A DNA stretch of 64,000 nucleotides from Symsagittifera roscoffensis (taxonomy: Eukaryota > Xenacoelomorpha > Acoela > Convolutidae): assembly GCF_963678635.1 (NCBI RefSeq), contig NC_087067.1, positions 21,643,547 through 21,707,546 of the forward strand, read 5' to 3'. Under the pieces are notes generated by a model. It was not told where the DNA came from, did not search any database, and worked only from the letters and a program-made list of their open reading frames with translations. Both the position numbers and the translations under genes were made by a program. Positions 16,483-27,969 of this stretch are shown one piece after another. Numbering within the stretch: position 1 is the first letter of the stretch; every line of letters begins with the position of its first letter.

Positions 16483-17634
16483 TCTCCGCAGCTACTTGCG
16501 TGAACTGGTGACGTGTCATCAGATTCTTCCTAATGTCTACCACGCGGGATTTTTGAAAGGTTCTGCCATGCGCAGTCCCCGAGGACACTACCGTGCGGGG
16601 TGCTCGCTCCGAGCTATTGGATGAATGATCACGACGTTGGGAAGGAACGATCCTACCCAATGTCCGCCCAGTGGTTCGGTTGATCTCATCCATTGTTGCT
16701 CTGGCCACTTGGTTGAACGATACTTGGAACTGAGGAGCGAGGTAGGTGTCAGAAGGGTCCGTTATCGTGTTCCTTTGACTGGAAGCAGACGGTTGTGTCT
16801 GCTGAGGAGCCTCGGGCCCTCTCGATGCACGTAAATCCAAAGCCTCGGGCCCTCTCGATGCACACAGCTCCTGTACTCTTGTCCTGGGGCGTTGTCGCTG
16901 GATCCCTCCGAGGATTTCATTGTCGCCAGAACTTCCTGTGACACTTGGCTCACCTTCGCCATATACAGCTCCTTCAGGTGCTTTATTTCATCCTCCTTGT
17001 AGGCCACCTGCAGATCTTCATATTTCTTCTTCCATTCGTCTCTTTCTCGAGCTATCGCCCTATACTCCTGGAGTTTGGCACACAGCTCGCTCTGATCTCT
17101 CTCCTTCTTCTCCAGCGTCTCAATCGTCTCCGACGTCTGGATCTCTATTTCACTCACCCTCACCCTCTTCGGAGGAGGAGCAGCTGTTGGAGAGTCGACC
17201 GAATGTGACGGGCCTGGCCCATCACGTTGTCTCTTCGCTCCGATGAGTGGCTGCGCAGGTTGGACGGGTAAGGGCATCTCACCTAACCGGTGGTCCCTCT
17301 GTTCACCTAGTCCTGGCTCACGAGCCAGGTCGTGGCCAGACATTTCTCCACGCCGCCATCTCATCAGTCGGTTTCAACCTCTCTCGGCGGTCCCGGACTC
17401 ACCGAAGGCCAACATCAACACGACTTCTGTAGGGCGATTCCCTCGACCCTCTCGTCCTAATGCATTGAGGAGCGCGACCACAAACATCGCCAGCCCCGGG
17501 TCTTGTTTGTGGCAATCGCTCTTTGTGGCAATCAGAGGCCGAAAATCACAATCGATCAGCCTCTGATAGATCTCGTCTAGAGTCGCTCCTAGACTCGCTG
17601 AGAGGAATTCCATAAGTTCGTTCGTGTCACCCAT
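16483..17634 (-). pseudogene. Element B ORF1, N-terminal part interrupted by element A
   Basis: The start ATG is at 17,634. The N-terminus (ELMEFLSASLGATLDEIYQR) aligns with ORF1 of A (GLMDLAEAYVGPMIDAIYRR). A stop follows at 17,374 and the same frame resumes (MRWRRGEMSGHDLAREPG, matching MRWRNGALSGSDLANEPG of A). A coiled coil lies near 17,000-17,150. A 22-bp direct duplication near 16,808-16,862 shifts the frame. The final part (ITDPSDT, VVDIRKN) still matches A, and homology ends at 16,483, just before the SGNH domain. Confidence 0.8.
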
Positions 17635-18112
17635 TTCTTATCGTGTTGATTCTTGCTGTCGTGTAGTTTCTTCCTGTCTCGTTTGATTCAATGGATTCAA
17701 TAAACAATTTCTGATCAATCAAGATCTAAAAAACAAGTCGCGACTTAAAACCATCATTTTTGGATTAAACATCATTCAACTCTTTAAAACTCTTCATTGA
17801 AACTCTCTTCTCAATTCTGATTTAAAAATTTAGCAACAAGGTGGATCGTCCACCTGCATCTTTGTCAGGGTAGCACAAATGAGCGCTGTCACCTTGATGA
17901 CCTGGAGTACTCTAGGTCTTTTATGACACGAAACATAAAACATATCATAACAATAACATAACACATAAACACATAAACATCTATATTATCACATAAAAAC
18001 ATAATCCCTAATATTGTACCTAAAACCTAACCTAAAATAAAACTTGACACTAATTCTTATCAAGTAACTTAATAAAAACCACTTATCGCCAAACGCAATT
18101 CCTAGCATATGC
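17635..18112 (-). other. Noncoding spacer between pol and ORF1 (copy B)
   Basis: AT-rich, about 480 bases, no credible coding frame. It contains the candidate splice acceptor at 17,726 and a long stretch with repeated ACATAA/ATAACA words at 17,930-18,010. Confidence 0.65.
17708..17735 (-). promoter_or_regulatory. Candidate 3' splice site upstream of ORF1 (copy B)
   Basis: On the minus strand TTTTTTAG is followed by ATCTTGATTGATCA. It matches the acceptor-like site of A in sequence and in position, about 90 bases before the ORF1 ATG. Confidence 0.5.
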
Positions 18113-19033
18113 TCACATAGTATTTTTTTTGTAAAAAACCTCTATGTCAGTTTCTGAAAATATCACATGTACAAGTGCGTACAACTCTCTCGGATGTAGC
18201 TTTCCCCTATTAGGATCATATACTGGTAACGAGAGAGAGGTCACTCCTCTCTCAACCAAAAAATCCCTAAGTCGAGTCAAGGCCAATACTAAGCTCTTTG
18301 GATCTACGTGTTGCCTATCAGTGGCCTTGGTAACCAGGAAACACAAATATTTCCCTGGTATCTGTGATGCAACAGGGGGCAGCGCTATCATCCCTCCCAC
18401 ACCAGGCCTCTGTTTCCATAAAAATTCGATGTTCTTATACTCTCTTTTGAAATCAGCCGCTAGTGCTGTTTTGAAGCTTACGTCCGCGGTTATCGCTATA
18501 GCGCACGTGCGTTCCTTGAGTATGAAATCGCTGTCCGTTATGACGATATTGTTTGAATAATGGTTCGGTAGATCAAAATACGATTCAAAGATTCGTCCAA
18601 AAGGTGGTTTTTTAGCATTCTCGCCCTCTGTCTCTAGTTCCCTGGTTTCTCTTGCCGATTTCAATTTTTTTATTATCAGATTTTTAGTGTGGGTGAGTCC
18701 TACCCCCACTCCCCGGACAAAAATATCCATCGACGTCCCCGTCGATCGCCCAAAGTCTATGAGATCGAGGTTGGATTGTGGAACACATAGAGGACCATCT
18801 GGTGCGACCCAGTTGGACTCAGTATTGTCATGACTGATGTATTTTATGCCGTCTTTATCGACGTCCTGAATCGTCAGAATCGTCTCTTTTGAATCTGTCG
18901 GCAGATCATGAAGCCATTCGAGCACGCGCAAGTTCGTTAGTTCTTGCTCATGAGTCTGTTCCGCTTCTGGTTCGAACTCCACTTCCGGTTCTGATCGATC
19001 GTCGATCCAATCTTGATCCATATCATTCACCAA
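18113..19033 (-). CDS. Macro-domain-like module C-terminal to integrase (best copy)
   Basis: The frame has 306 residues and is probably part of the Pol polyprotein rather than a separate gene, because a single TAA (19,040) separates it from the integrase tail in the same frame. Residues 1-110 are acidic linker, and DIFVRGVGVGLTHT follows. The last ~150 residues read like a macro domain of the ALC1/TARG1 (OARD1) type: TDSDFI, then AIAITADVSFKTALAADFKREY (short helix after the first ligand loop), WKQRPG, GKYLCFLVTKAT, the helix LALTRLRDFLVERGVTSLSL, then PVYDPNRG and a final helix-strand FSETDIEVF. TARG1-type proteins bind or remove ADP-ribose. Here the usual PRIGCGLD loop is replaced by PVYDPNRG, so binding or catalysis may differ. 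A role against host ADP-ribosylation is inference. Confidence 0.6.
   Translation of the reverse strand: MVNDMDQDWIDDRSEPEVEFEPEAEQTHEQELTNLRVLEWLHDLPTDSKETILTIQDVDKDGIKYISHDNTESNWVAPDGPLCVPQSNLDLIDFGRSTGTSMDIFVRGVGVGLTHTKNLIIKKLKSARETRELETEGENAKKPPFGRIFESYFDLPNHYSNNIVITDSDFILKERTCAIAITADVSFKTALAADFKREYKNIEFLWKQRPGVGGMIALPPVASQIPGKYLCFLVTKATDRQHVDPKSLVLALTRLRDFLVERGVTSLSLPVYDPNRGKLHPRELYALVHVIFSETDIEVFYKKNTM
18689..18724 (-). promoter_or_regulatory. Conserved purine-rich block in coding sequence (copy B)
   Basis: Reverse complement of CCCCGGACAAAAA preceded by CACTCACCC-type sequence; it matches the blocks at 4,985-5,021 and 46,132-46,170. Candidate internal polypurine tract with the GTGGG/CCCAC inverted repeat kept. 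Confidence 0.5.
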
Positions 19034-19039
19034 GTCGAT

Positions 19040-19522
19040 TTATTCTAGCATCGCCACTTCGTCCAGTCCCACTAGCGAGTCCATGACGTCACTTACAGCT
19101 ATTCTGTCTACAACGAAATCCTCGCCGTACGGATTGTATTTCTTCTGGTTTTTTCCTCTCTTGCTCTGGCGTGTTTCCATGGTGAGTGGAAAGTCAGGCT
19201 GTATTCCTTTGTCAACTTCGATTTGTTCCGGGCAGTCCCAGTCTTCCTCGGCATAAGGTAGAGTTTCGTCGTCCACCTCTACTCGCTCGGTCAACTCAAG
19301 ATCCAGTGGTAGGTCGCAATCGTCCACCACCTCATTCCCGTCGTTTTTGTCGCGAGTACCCCTTTCATTCACTTCACAAGCAGGATCCACTATCAAATAG
19401 TCTCCCTCTTGCATGTCCGATGGGATGCACCAGTCCTCTGACGAGGCATTGTGTGGTTTGATATTTTCGTAATGAGCTGCTCTTCCAGTGCTCAGTCGAT
19501 AAAAGCGACCTCCTTGGTGCAC
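19040..19522 (-). pseudogene. pol: Element B integrase C-terminal tail and acidic linker
   Basis: It continues the integrase in another frame: EVHQGGRFYRLSTGRAAHYENIK follows the GPY/F-type segment, then ~110 acidic residues. A matches closely (4,150-4,690). The frameshift to the integrase frame lies near 19,550; a TAA at 19,040 separates it from the macro-like module, where A reads through. Part of Pol. Confidence 0.75.
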
Positions 19523-19554
19523 CTCTGTTATCTGAAATGGACCACACCATTTCT

Positions 19555-21417
19555 TTAATAATTTCTATTTCCTTTTGGTGGAACCACTTCCTGGAACACC
19601 CAGACGTAATCGCCAACTGAGTAGGCTTTCGCATCGGCTGTCCTTTTGTCAAACCTCCATTTTTGTCTAATTTGCGCCTGTTGCGTGTTCCTCCTGCATA
19701 AGTCATTGAGGTCCTGCTGTCTTCTAATAACATCCCGCACGTACGTTTGCGGTGCTGTTCTCTTCCCCTCATATTCAGGGTAGAAAAATGTCAACGGGAG
19801 CGCTTTTTTGTGACCCATTAGCATCATGTGCGGACTTATTCCCGTGGTGGAATGCTCCGTGCTGTTGTAAGCACCCATCACTTGCGGCAAGTGCTTGTCC
19901 CAGTCATCCATGTAACGCGAGCAATAGACTCTCAGCATGGATACCAGTGTGCGATTTTGCCTCTCGACTAGGCCATTCGTTTGCGGGTGATAAGTGGTCG
20001 AGTGGGCCTGCGCTACCTGCGACCTTTTCATTAACTCCTTCGTGAGATCACCCACGAATGCTTTGCCATTGTCCGATTGGAATGTGATGGGGCAGCCATG
20101 CCTCGCTATCCACACATTTATCAAATCATCGCATGTTTCTTCCGCCGATGCTGTCATGCAGGGTGCTGCCTCCGCATACTTCGTAAAATGGTCGATCATT
20201 ACCAGCACCTGATTATAGCCCGTTGCTGTCATGCAGATTTTCTGATGATCAATTTGCACCACTTCGTTGAATCTCGACGACTCTATTGACTGTAGGGGGA
20301 ACCTTAGTTTCCTGGGATCCTTCGCCTGCTGACATGACAGACATGCGGCGATCCACTTCTCACAAGCCTTCTTCAATCCCGGCCATTCGAATCGTTTCTG
20401 TATCCTGTTGTACACTTTGTCCACGCCTTGATGGCCCATCTGATCATGTGAGCGAAAGAGCAATTCGGTCTGGTACAACTGTGGTAACACTATTGAATTG
20501 TATTTATAAAGGACCTTGTCCTCCTCTTTACCTTTACAGGCTACGATTCCGTCCTTGTTCAGGTACAACAAGTCGTTTCTCTTCAGGTAGAATTGCTTCA
20601 AGATCTTGTAGCTGTCTTCTTCCAAGTCTCCCTTGTCAAGTGCTCCATTCTCGATCCATCTCTTCAGACTGCTCGTCATTCTATCATTTCGTTGAGCCCT
20701 TAGGAGATCCGACAGCCTGTATCTGGCTTTCAAATACGTCTTTACCACGTTCATTTGCCCACTCATTATCTCCGGAGCATGAGCATCGTCCATCAACTTG
20801 ACACACCATATCTTTTTCAAAGGCGTCGCTTCCTGCACAGATGGTTCCAGATTGGTACGGACGACCGTACCATGTGGCAGCAATCTGGTTGGGCGTTTCG
20901 AAACTGCTATCAGCTCGAGCTCGTCTGCGGCATTATCTACCACAGTGCCCTCTTCATCTGAGGTGTATCTGTCCCTGTCTGGATCCTGATGCGTTTCTCG
21001 GTCCAGCCCACGCTGCTTCCAGTCTACCAATAAGGAGTGGATTGCGATCTCTGACATATCGGAATTGGAAGTTGTTTCAGATGTGTTGCCCCAGGACTGG
21101 GGCCTCGAGTCCACACTTGAGTTGACTGATTCCCTAACTTCATATTCCAAGCTGTCTGAGATGTTTCTCGACTCCCCGGAAAAAACTCTGTCCATTGGTC
21201 GCTTTGAACCCGACTCCCCGGACAAAATTCTGTCCCTAGGTGGTCTCGTCAACCTCTCCCCGGACAAGTCGTCCTGCACGGGCTCAAAGGTGTCTGACTC
21301 CTCAGACAAGTCGTCCTTGACTGGCTCGAAGGTATCAGACTCCCCGGACATCGTCTCGTCCCCGGACGACCAATCTGGGCTAGGCTCGTATTCTTCTTTT
21401 GCATCCGTGAAATGCAC
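19555..21417 (-). CDS. pol: Element B integrase (620 codons open)
   Basis: The longest pol frame in the window. The first ~170 residues form an acidic extension with repeated (L/M)SGES and DTFEPV units. The zinc module shows HDQMGH and CLSC. The catalytic core shows D in QIDHQK, D in QSDNGK and E in VERQNR. It is followed by MGHKKALPLTFFYPEYEG and a helical segment ending in DYVWVFQEVVPPKG, which copy A has partly lost. Length is above the usual ~450-500 residues because of the N-terminal extension. Upstream, a TGA at 21,484 interrupts the same frame. The DDE residues are intact, but the GPY/F segment is out of frame. Confidence 0.88.
   Translation of the reverse strand: MHFTDAKEEYEPSPDWSSGDETMSGESDTFEPVKDDLSEESDTFEPVQDDLSGERLTRPPRDRILSGESGSKRPMDRVFSGESRNISDSLEYEVRESVNSSVDSRPQSWGNTSETTSNSDMSEIAIHSLLVDWKQRGLDRETHQDPDRDRYTSDEEGTVVDNAADELELIAVSKRPTRLLPHGTVVRTNLEPSVQEATPLKKIWCVKLMDDAHAPEIMSGQMNVVKTYLKARYRLSDLLRAQRNDRMTSSLKRWIENGALDKGDLEEDSYKILKQFYLKRNDLLYLNKDGIVACKGKEEDKVLYKYNSIVLPQLYQTELLFRSHDQMGHQGVDKVYNRIQKRFEWPGLKKACEKWIAACLSCQQAKDPRKLRFPLQSIESSRFNEVVQIDHQKICMTATGYNQVLVMIDHFTKYAEAAPCMTASAEETCDDLINVWIARHGCPITFQSDNGKAFVGDLTKELMKRSQVAQAHSTTYHPQTNGLVERQNRTLVSMLRVYCSRYMDDWDKHLPQVMGAYNSTEHSTTGISPHMMLMGHKKALPLTFFYPEYEGKRTAPQTYVRDVIRRQQDLNDLCRRNTQQAQIRQKWRFDKRTADAKAYSVGDYVWVFQEVVPPKGNRNY
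21174..21370 (-). repeat. Repeated TCCGGGGAG motifs in the integrase N-terminal extension (copy B)
   Basis: At least five versions of ACTCCCCGGACAA (plus-strand reading) lie between 21,174 and 21,370, encoding repeats of LSGES with DTFEPV. It corresponds to 2,488-2,632 of A. Confidence 0.65.
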
Positions 21418-21483
21418 TCTCCTCGCGAAGCTAGATTTCGACTTGATCCTGACTTCCTCAGTGGCTTGGGTCTGATTCAGTGT

Positions 21484-23175
21484 TCAATATTCAGTGAACG
21501 AAGTTCTCAACAAGACCTCCTTCGGCATCGAGCTCACCAGCTGGTTGACTATCGACCTGCAATCCCGTTCAACGCCTCGGCTGCGAATGGACACTGGCCT
21601 CTTCTCTGTTCTCTCGGTGACAGTCAACCGCTGCATGGTCTCCATCCACTCACGATCATGCCTATCCACTTCCCTGTCCAACAAGTCGCGGAGCTTTCCC
21701 ATGACTTCCGGCGCCACGTTCACCGTCCTGTTCAATAGAGCCATGCTGTTTATACCCAGCCTGGTAAATTCTTGCTGTACCAAATTGGATCGGACTAGCA
21801 GATCCAACGTAACAGGCTCGCCTCTGGCTAAAAGCTTTATCTCCGCGGCCGTTTCCACTGGAAGGTCAGGGTGTCCGGGTATAGGATACCCTGACTTGTC
21901 TAACCACCTAGTAAGTGGTACTTTGTCGTATGTTTCCTTGTCCAGAAATGAAAACCCGTCTTTGCTTTCTGATTGGTTAGCCTATTTCTGCTCGAGGCGC
22001 TCATAAAATTCTGTCTTTTTACTGAGGCTATCTGCGTTCTGGTGCTTGTCAAGGGTACGGTGCTCTATGATCATGTGGTATCCATCCAGGCGCACGATCC
22101 AACGACCAATATAACTTTGGTCCATCGAATAGGTTTTCAGCCAGGCAAGGGCACGATTATCCACACGTAACTTGAAGGGAGCACTCCCCAAGTAGGCCCT
22201 GTATTTTTCCACGAAAGTGATCACCGCGAACATCTCCGCTTTTGGTGCGCCATACTACATCTCAGTATCACTCAGGACTTTACTCCCGTAGGCTATCGGA
22301 CGAAGAACCGTTCTCCCGTTCCACTCCTGCTCCTGGTGAAGTATGCCCGATATCGCAACCACTGATGCATCCGTGTCCAGCACGAACATCCCCTTCTCTG
22401 TTGGCGTGCCGAGGATCGGTGCCTCGCAAAGTTCACGTTTGATGTTTTCAAATGAATCTTGTGCCTCATCAGTCCAAGTGAACTTTTTGCCCTTGTTTCT
22501 CATCAACCGCTGCATGGGGTATATTTTGTCAGCATACCCCTTGATGAACTCTCGATAATAATTAGCGAATCCCAAAAAACTCATCAGCTGTGTATCTGTT
22601 TTAGGTGCCTTCCAGGTCAGCACCGCTTCAACCGCTTCAGGATCTGGTCTCACTCCATGTTCGTCCACCAGGCGGCCCAGATACTTTATGGAATCTCTGA
22701 GGATTTCACACTTAGAGGGTTTACATTTCAGACCCGCCTGCTTCATGCAAGAAAACACCTCCTCCAACCTCTCTATGTGGTCTTCTAAGGTTGGTGTTGC
22801 AATCACGACATCATCGACATAACACATGATGAGATTCCCGTACTTCTTAGTAACGCTCGTGAGTGCCTGGGCCATCAGTCGCTGGAATGTGGCCGTCGCG
22901 TTGCACAATCCGAACGGCATCCTCTTCCACTGGAACAATCCCAGCTCGTAGGCGAAGCCTGTTTTCTCTCGATCTTGCTTTCTGAGTGGCACTTGCCAGA
23001 ACGCAGAGCTCAAATCCAACGTCGTGAAGAACTTCGCGTCTCCCAGCTTGGATAGGCTCTCATCGATGCGGGGAATGGGGTATGCGTCCTTTATAGTCAC
23101 TGCGTTCAGATAACGGAAATCACAACAAAATATCAGTTGTCCCCCTTTTTCGCCATGACCACGCCACAAGCCCAC
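21484..23175 (-). pseudogene. pol: Element B reverse transcriptase, RNase H and linker
   Basis: RT (22,255-23,175) has LDLSSAFWQVPL, FGLCNATATF and MCYVDDVV. RNase H follows with VLDTDAS, KAEMFAV, RVDNRA and DKHQNADSLS. A TAG at 22,255 replaces a Lys codon of the EMKYGAPKAEM block, with the frame continuing at 22,233. A frameshift near 21,975 leads into the linker frame 21,484-21,858, which ends in TGA where A continues. All catalytic residues of RT and RH are present. Part of one original Pol frame. Confidence 0.88.
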
Positions 23176-24098
23176 GGAGAATTCGACGGCTCGATCATGT
23201 CGTACTCCATTAACATCTCGATTTCCTTCCTACACGCTTCTGACTTGTGAGGGGTCATTCTTCTCGCCCCTTCCCTATGAGGTACCGAGCCCTCATCTAT
23301 CTCAATCTCGTGTTCTACAAAATTACAGCAACCTATGTCGGCCTTATGTTTCGAAAAAACGTCTGCGTTCCGATTTAGCACCGCTCTGAGCGAATCTAGT
23401 TCCTTGTCTGATATTTTACCCTTCAAATGTTCTATCTCAGGTAGGACTGGTTTATTCGCTGCTAACTCTGTTTCTGTCGGCCTCTCAGGAAAGTTGGAAC
23501 AACTAGACAGCCCATCATCTGTTTCCGACTTCATTGGAAACAATTTCCTATAAGATTTCAATTCATTCACTCTCTTCATTATACATTCTTGGTTCGCATG
23601 CAATGGACATTTAGTTACATCGAACTTTTTCAAGTTCTCCACACTCTGAAAGTCTGTGTTCAGAGGCAAAGCATAGCCAAGTTTCTTTCCCCTCTGTATT
23701 GTCACTGTTGTTGCTTCTGTGTTCAATAACACACTCACACACAGTCCGCTCTGAGTGAATGAGAAGCTTCTTCCTAAAATAGCCGAGCTTTTACTGTTTG
23801 GATTTGGTACCAGACACACCTGTCTGTCATTGCTGAGTTCATTCAAGTTCCTCATTCTAAACGTCGCTACTACGGCTTGGTTTGGTTTTAATCTAACTTT
23901 TCGATCCAGAAAAATCGGCACCTTGGCCTGGTTAATTAAGATCTTATTAAGGGGTCTCTTTTCATACTTTCTCTCAGGATCCTTGATCCTAATCAACCCG
24001 TCATTGAGATCGATCGTGACATCAAAGTTGCGCACGAAATCCCTTCCTAAGATGAACTGATCGGATTCGTACAAATTCTCCACTACTAGGAAGCTCAT
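23133..24098 (-). pseudogene. pol: Element B protease C-terminus, linker and RT N-terminus
   Basis: It starts with the second half of the aspartic protease (ILGRDFVRNFDVTID, the usual ILGxD motif). It continues through VRLKPNQAVVATFRMRNL and the linker KADIGCCNFVEHEIE to the RT entry HREGARRMTPHK. A frameshift at about 23,150 separates it from RT. The preceding stop (TGA at 24,111) lies in the same frame as this ORF. Confidence 0.8.
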
Positions 24099-24110
24099 CC
24101 AAAGATGTCT

Positions 24111-25847
24111 TCATCCAAGCTGCAGTGAAATGATCGGGGTTCGTCCAGTCACATAGATCGCTCCCTGATTGGCAGCTGCCAACCTGATGTTTGTCGGTAT
24201 GAGATCCGACCTTTCGAAACCCATGTCGGTCCAAGTTTTGACTGGCATGACAGTAACCACTGCTCCCGTGTCTAGCAGTCCCTTTACTGAAAGTTGTCTG
24301 CCTTGCACGTCCAGCACGTGTGCGGCCAGATCGGCCTCGCAACCTATGTGCACCGCATCTTGTTCGAGCATCGCGTTGTGTCCGATTCGTCTAACCTTCA
24401 GCTCCTCTTGACCAATGTATATCCGGCCAATCTGATCGTTCGCATCAGTTATGTGAGCTTTTGTGTAGATATTGATGCCATCCACATTCATTAGAATCGG
24501 GTAAGGGCCATGGACATCCATATAAGGTCCATCCACTTTCATCAGCCTCGGACCTCCTGTTGTGAGCAGCGCTCGCACTGCCCTGGAGTCCACTTTGGGA
24601 TCTTTCTCCTTCAGGTAGTCGGCATAGATGTCCAGGTGGACTAGTGTAATCTCGGATGGTTCACTCAAGTTCTTGACCACCTGGTGCCCTGCGACTGAAA
24701 TAATGGACATTATTCTCGTCCCCTCCTTCGTCATGCCGAAAGTTCTCCCAGATATAACGTTCAGTTTTAGTCCCTGTTTCCTGGGTTCCTCTTTGTCTTC
24801 TACTTTCGTCGTTTTACCCAGAATATTAAAACTTTCCCAAAGATCTGTGCTCTCCAGCTCCGACCTTACCCATTGCTCCACTTCTTTCGTGGCTAGGTCC
24901 TGTTTGACATTCTGCAGCGCTGTCCTTGCCGCCAGGCCGTAATCCACCTTGAGTGGGCTAGACGACTCTGCCTCCAGGTTCGAGGCTACCACCTCGTCAG
25001 GCAGTGTCTTTACCTTCTTGGTCGTGAAGGTGCTCGGTATCGTCTCCTTCCTCCGAGACTCGGCCTCGTTCATCAGGCGTGCTCGACTGGCCTTGACACC
25101 CGAAAGCGCCTCTTCGTGGCGGGGATGTTTCGCATCCGCCACTGCATCCCAAAATTGAGTACAATCCGACTTGAAGTGTCGCTCCAAATTACAGAAGAAA
25201 CACCTCGGACCATATTTCACGATGAGCCCTCTGACGTACTCTTCGTGATCCTCGTCGGTCGTGTCGGCGTCCTCGAGAAAGTAGCCTATCGCCTTCATGT
25301 TCTGTTTGTAAGCAGAACACGCGGAAACGTGATGGTCCATCGAACCACAATTCGCACACGATCTCCTCTTATCCATGTCATCGCGAGGTTTGTACCAACT
25401 GGAATTCGCACCAGTGTTTGTCCCGCTATAGTTACCATAATTGCTGTAACGGTTTTGCGCCCTCGGTTTTATGAGTAAATACTCGCGTGACTTCATACGC
25501 AAATCATCGGGCGTGGGTACCTGGTCAAGTGACAGGGTGAAGTGTGTGGCCAACATCGTCTTCAACTCCTCACTCTTTACTCCGTCTATGAACTTCGAAG
25601 CAATCGCCAAGTTCCGCTCGGATATTCTCTCATCGGGATTGCTTCTCCTCCTAAGCAATTCAAGGTCGTCCAAAAATTTATCTATGAATTCGTCATCTCT
25701 TAATCGGCTCTTTTCGAACTTCACCATAGCCTGGTGCCCTTGTACTCCAGAGCCGAAACGATTCAGCAGGATGTCGAATATCTTGCGAGCGCTGTCTCTC
25801 TCATTGGCTCTTTTCGCCATTACGCAATTTAGTGTAGCGCGCTGCAC
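24111..25847 (-). pseudogene. gag-pol: Element B gag C-terminus, two zinc knuckles and protease active site
   Basis: The N-terminal part resembles the Ty3/gypsy retrotransposon gag domain (FDILLNRFG, DEFIDKFLDDLELLR). Two CCHC knuckles follow: CANCGSMDHHVSAC and CFFCNLERHFKSDC. After ~200 residues comes the aspartic protease motif LLDTGAVVTV, with catalytic Asp-Thr-Gly. Gag and protease are in one frame here. A TGA at 24,111 cuts the protease before its ILGRD half, and a frameshift near 25,840 separates it from upstream gag. Confidence 0.85.
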
Positions 25848-27373
25848 TCTTGTTTCTTGGAGAGACTCTTTACCTCAAAGTGTAACTTCATCACCTCTAT
25901 CCAAGTATCAATGCAGCCGTCGGACTCGTCTTTGTATGACTTCTGCTTTTTCAGTGTCCTTCTTGACCTTTCTCCTCTCTCGGTTGACTTCGAGAGTTTG
26001 GTGATGAATGTTTCCAGAGATCTGTTCAGAGGCTCAAACATCGAAGCATACATCGTCGTGTCCTGTGAGACTGCAGTCAGATCTGGCACTGAACTGACTT
26101 GTGGCACAGTTGGCAACCTCGTCTCGGGGGTAGCATCTGCCTCCGGCGGGACTGGATTCGTCCAGCCAGGCCTCGAAGGGGCTGCCCTTGGCCGCTCCTT
26201 GTTCCTAGGCTCTTAGTTCGTTCTCAAGCTTTGCTGGGCTCTGGCATTGCTGCCCGTACCATCTCCATCATTCGCATGGCGTGAGCGCTCCCGTTGGTTG
26301 GAACGCTCCTGCCAATTGCTCCCATTCAGGATCGCGTCAAGCTTCCGCATCATTAAGTCAGATTTGGCATCTAACCTTTTCTTCAGGCTAGTCATCGTGT
26401 GGGCGTAGGTACTATCATGATCGTTCAACAATCGCTCGATCTCTCTCGTCATCCTAGCCTCTCTTTCCTGTGACTCCTTGTTTGCCTGTGCCAGGCTCTC
26501 CGCCAGGCATTGATCGGTGTTGCGAAGCAGTTGAGCCTGATCAACCCTCGCCTGCGACTTCGCGTGCGTTAGTTCATCTCTCAGATTCTCTCGACCCTGG
26601 TGAGCTCTCTCGTCAACCTGATCTATTCTCTTAGTCATGTCCCGTCTCAGTTCATCCGGACCATTCATTACGCCAGCGAACATGTCACTTATGTCGCCAG
26701 TGGTCCCAAATGACGGGGTTAGTCCCAAAGAAGATGAGGTCAACTGCGGCTGCAGCCTGGTGCTCGATGACGCACCGCCTTTTTGCCTGCTCATCGACGT
26801 CATCAACCTGTCGAACTTTGATGACGCTCCCATCGTTATCCCATCTGACATGGGCCTGGTCGGCGAGGCTGACGACGCCTTCCTGCTCATGTCGTTCCTT
26901 GGGCACGGTGTGAAGTTCACATCCTGATGGGTTATCTCCGGGTAGTCACAACTGGAAGATAAACCTTCAGCTCGTAGTGACGCCATGCGCTCATCGTACA
27001 AAGACTTCCAACTCTTCTTGGCCTTCGAACCCGGTTGTTCTTCACTCGGGCTTATACTCGACATCATCGCGTTGTTGCTCTGCTTGGCCAGAGATGAGTG
27101 GGTATTAGCCGAAAGTGAATATTCTCTCCTCCAGCTATGACTCTTGGTCTCCGATTTGGACATTCCCTTGAATAACACTTCCTCTCGCGGCTCGACCTCG
27201 GAACGCTCCGAGGTCTCCTCCGTCCTCTCGACTTCCTCCCGCTCGAGGTCCTCGCTTGGCTCAAAGTCGGGTCGAGTAAGCGTCCGTTCTCCTTCGTCAA
27301 AGGGGTCCACAAGCGTTTCGCTCGCGGTTCCGGCTTCTGCGCTCCGCCTTTGATCGCCATCGAGGTTTTTCTC
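25829..27373 (-). pseudogene. gag: Element B gag N-terminal part
   Basis: The long frame is 26,213-27,310 (in frame on to 25,829 after a TAA at 26,213). An ATG at 27,362 opens an overlapping frame (AIKGGAQKPEPR), so the true start is uncertain. The protein is highly charged: an acidic N-terminus, Ser-rich middle, a coiled-coil zone (LRRDMTKRIDQVDERAH onward, about 26,380-26,650), then a QDTTMYASMFEPLNR block that matches copy C (near 39,190). Role: structural protein of the particle. Confidence 0.7.
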
Positions 27374-27969
27374 ACTCCTTTATTTCATTTCGCTCACTGA
27401 AAGATCAGGTTGACCTTTAGTCTATTCGGTTTCGGCAAATACGTCGGAGGCGCTGCTAAACGAGGACTGGCTACGCCTAGTTTTAAATTTTCGCGTGCTG
27501 CCCTTGCTCAGCCTGGGAATCTTAGTAGTCGACCCTAACGAACCCCTGCGTTGCATGCTTTGTGACAAAAACAATATTCCTATGATTTAATGGCGATGCA
27601 CACGTACCGCAATTAAGTTCAAGTTAAATTACTTAACGCTGCCTCTTCGATCTCGTAAGTATTAAGAATGTCTCTTAGGTTTCTCAATGACAATCTTAGT
27701 GACTCAGTTAGAGTTACACACACACAGGGCCTGCTCAGTAATGATATAACGCTAACTCAACCCTGTTGTATAGTATAACAGTATCACAAAATTTTCACAA
27801 GATATAATCAACACACAAAACACAATGGATAATCAGATAAGAATATCCTACAGGTGACAGCGACCTTTTGTCAGTATCAATTTATCGCCACACAATTTAT
27901 CAAGTCACTGCTTTGTTAAAATTAAACAATCTTTGATAAAAAGCAGTGATGATTCAGAAACAGATCAAT

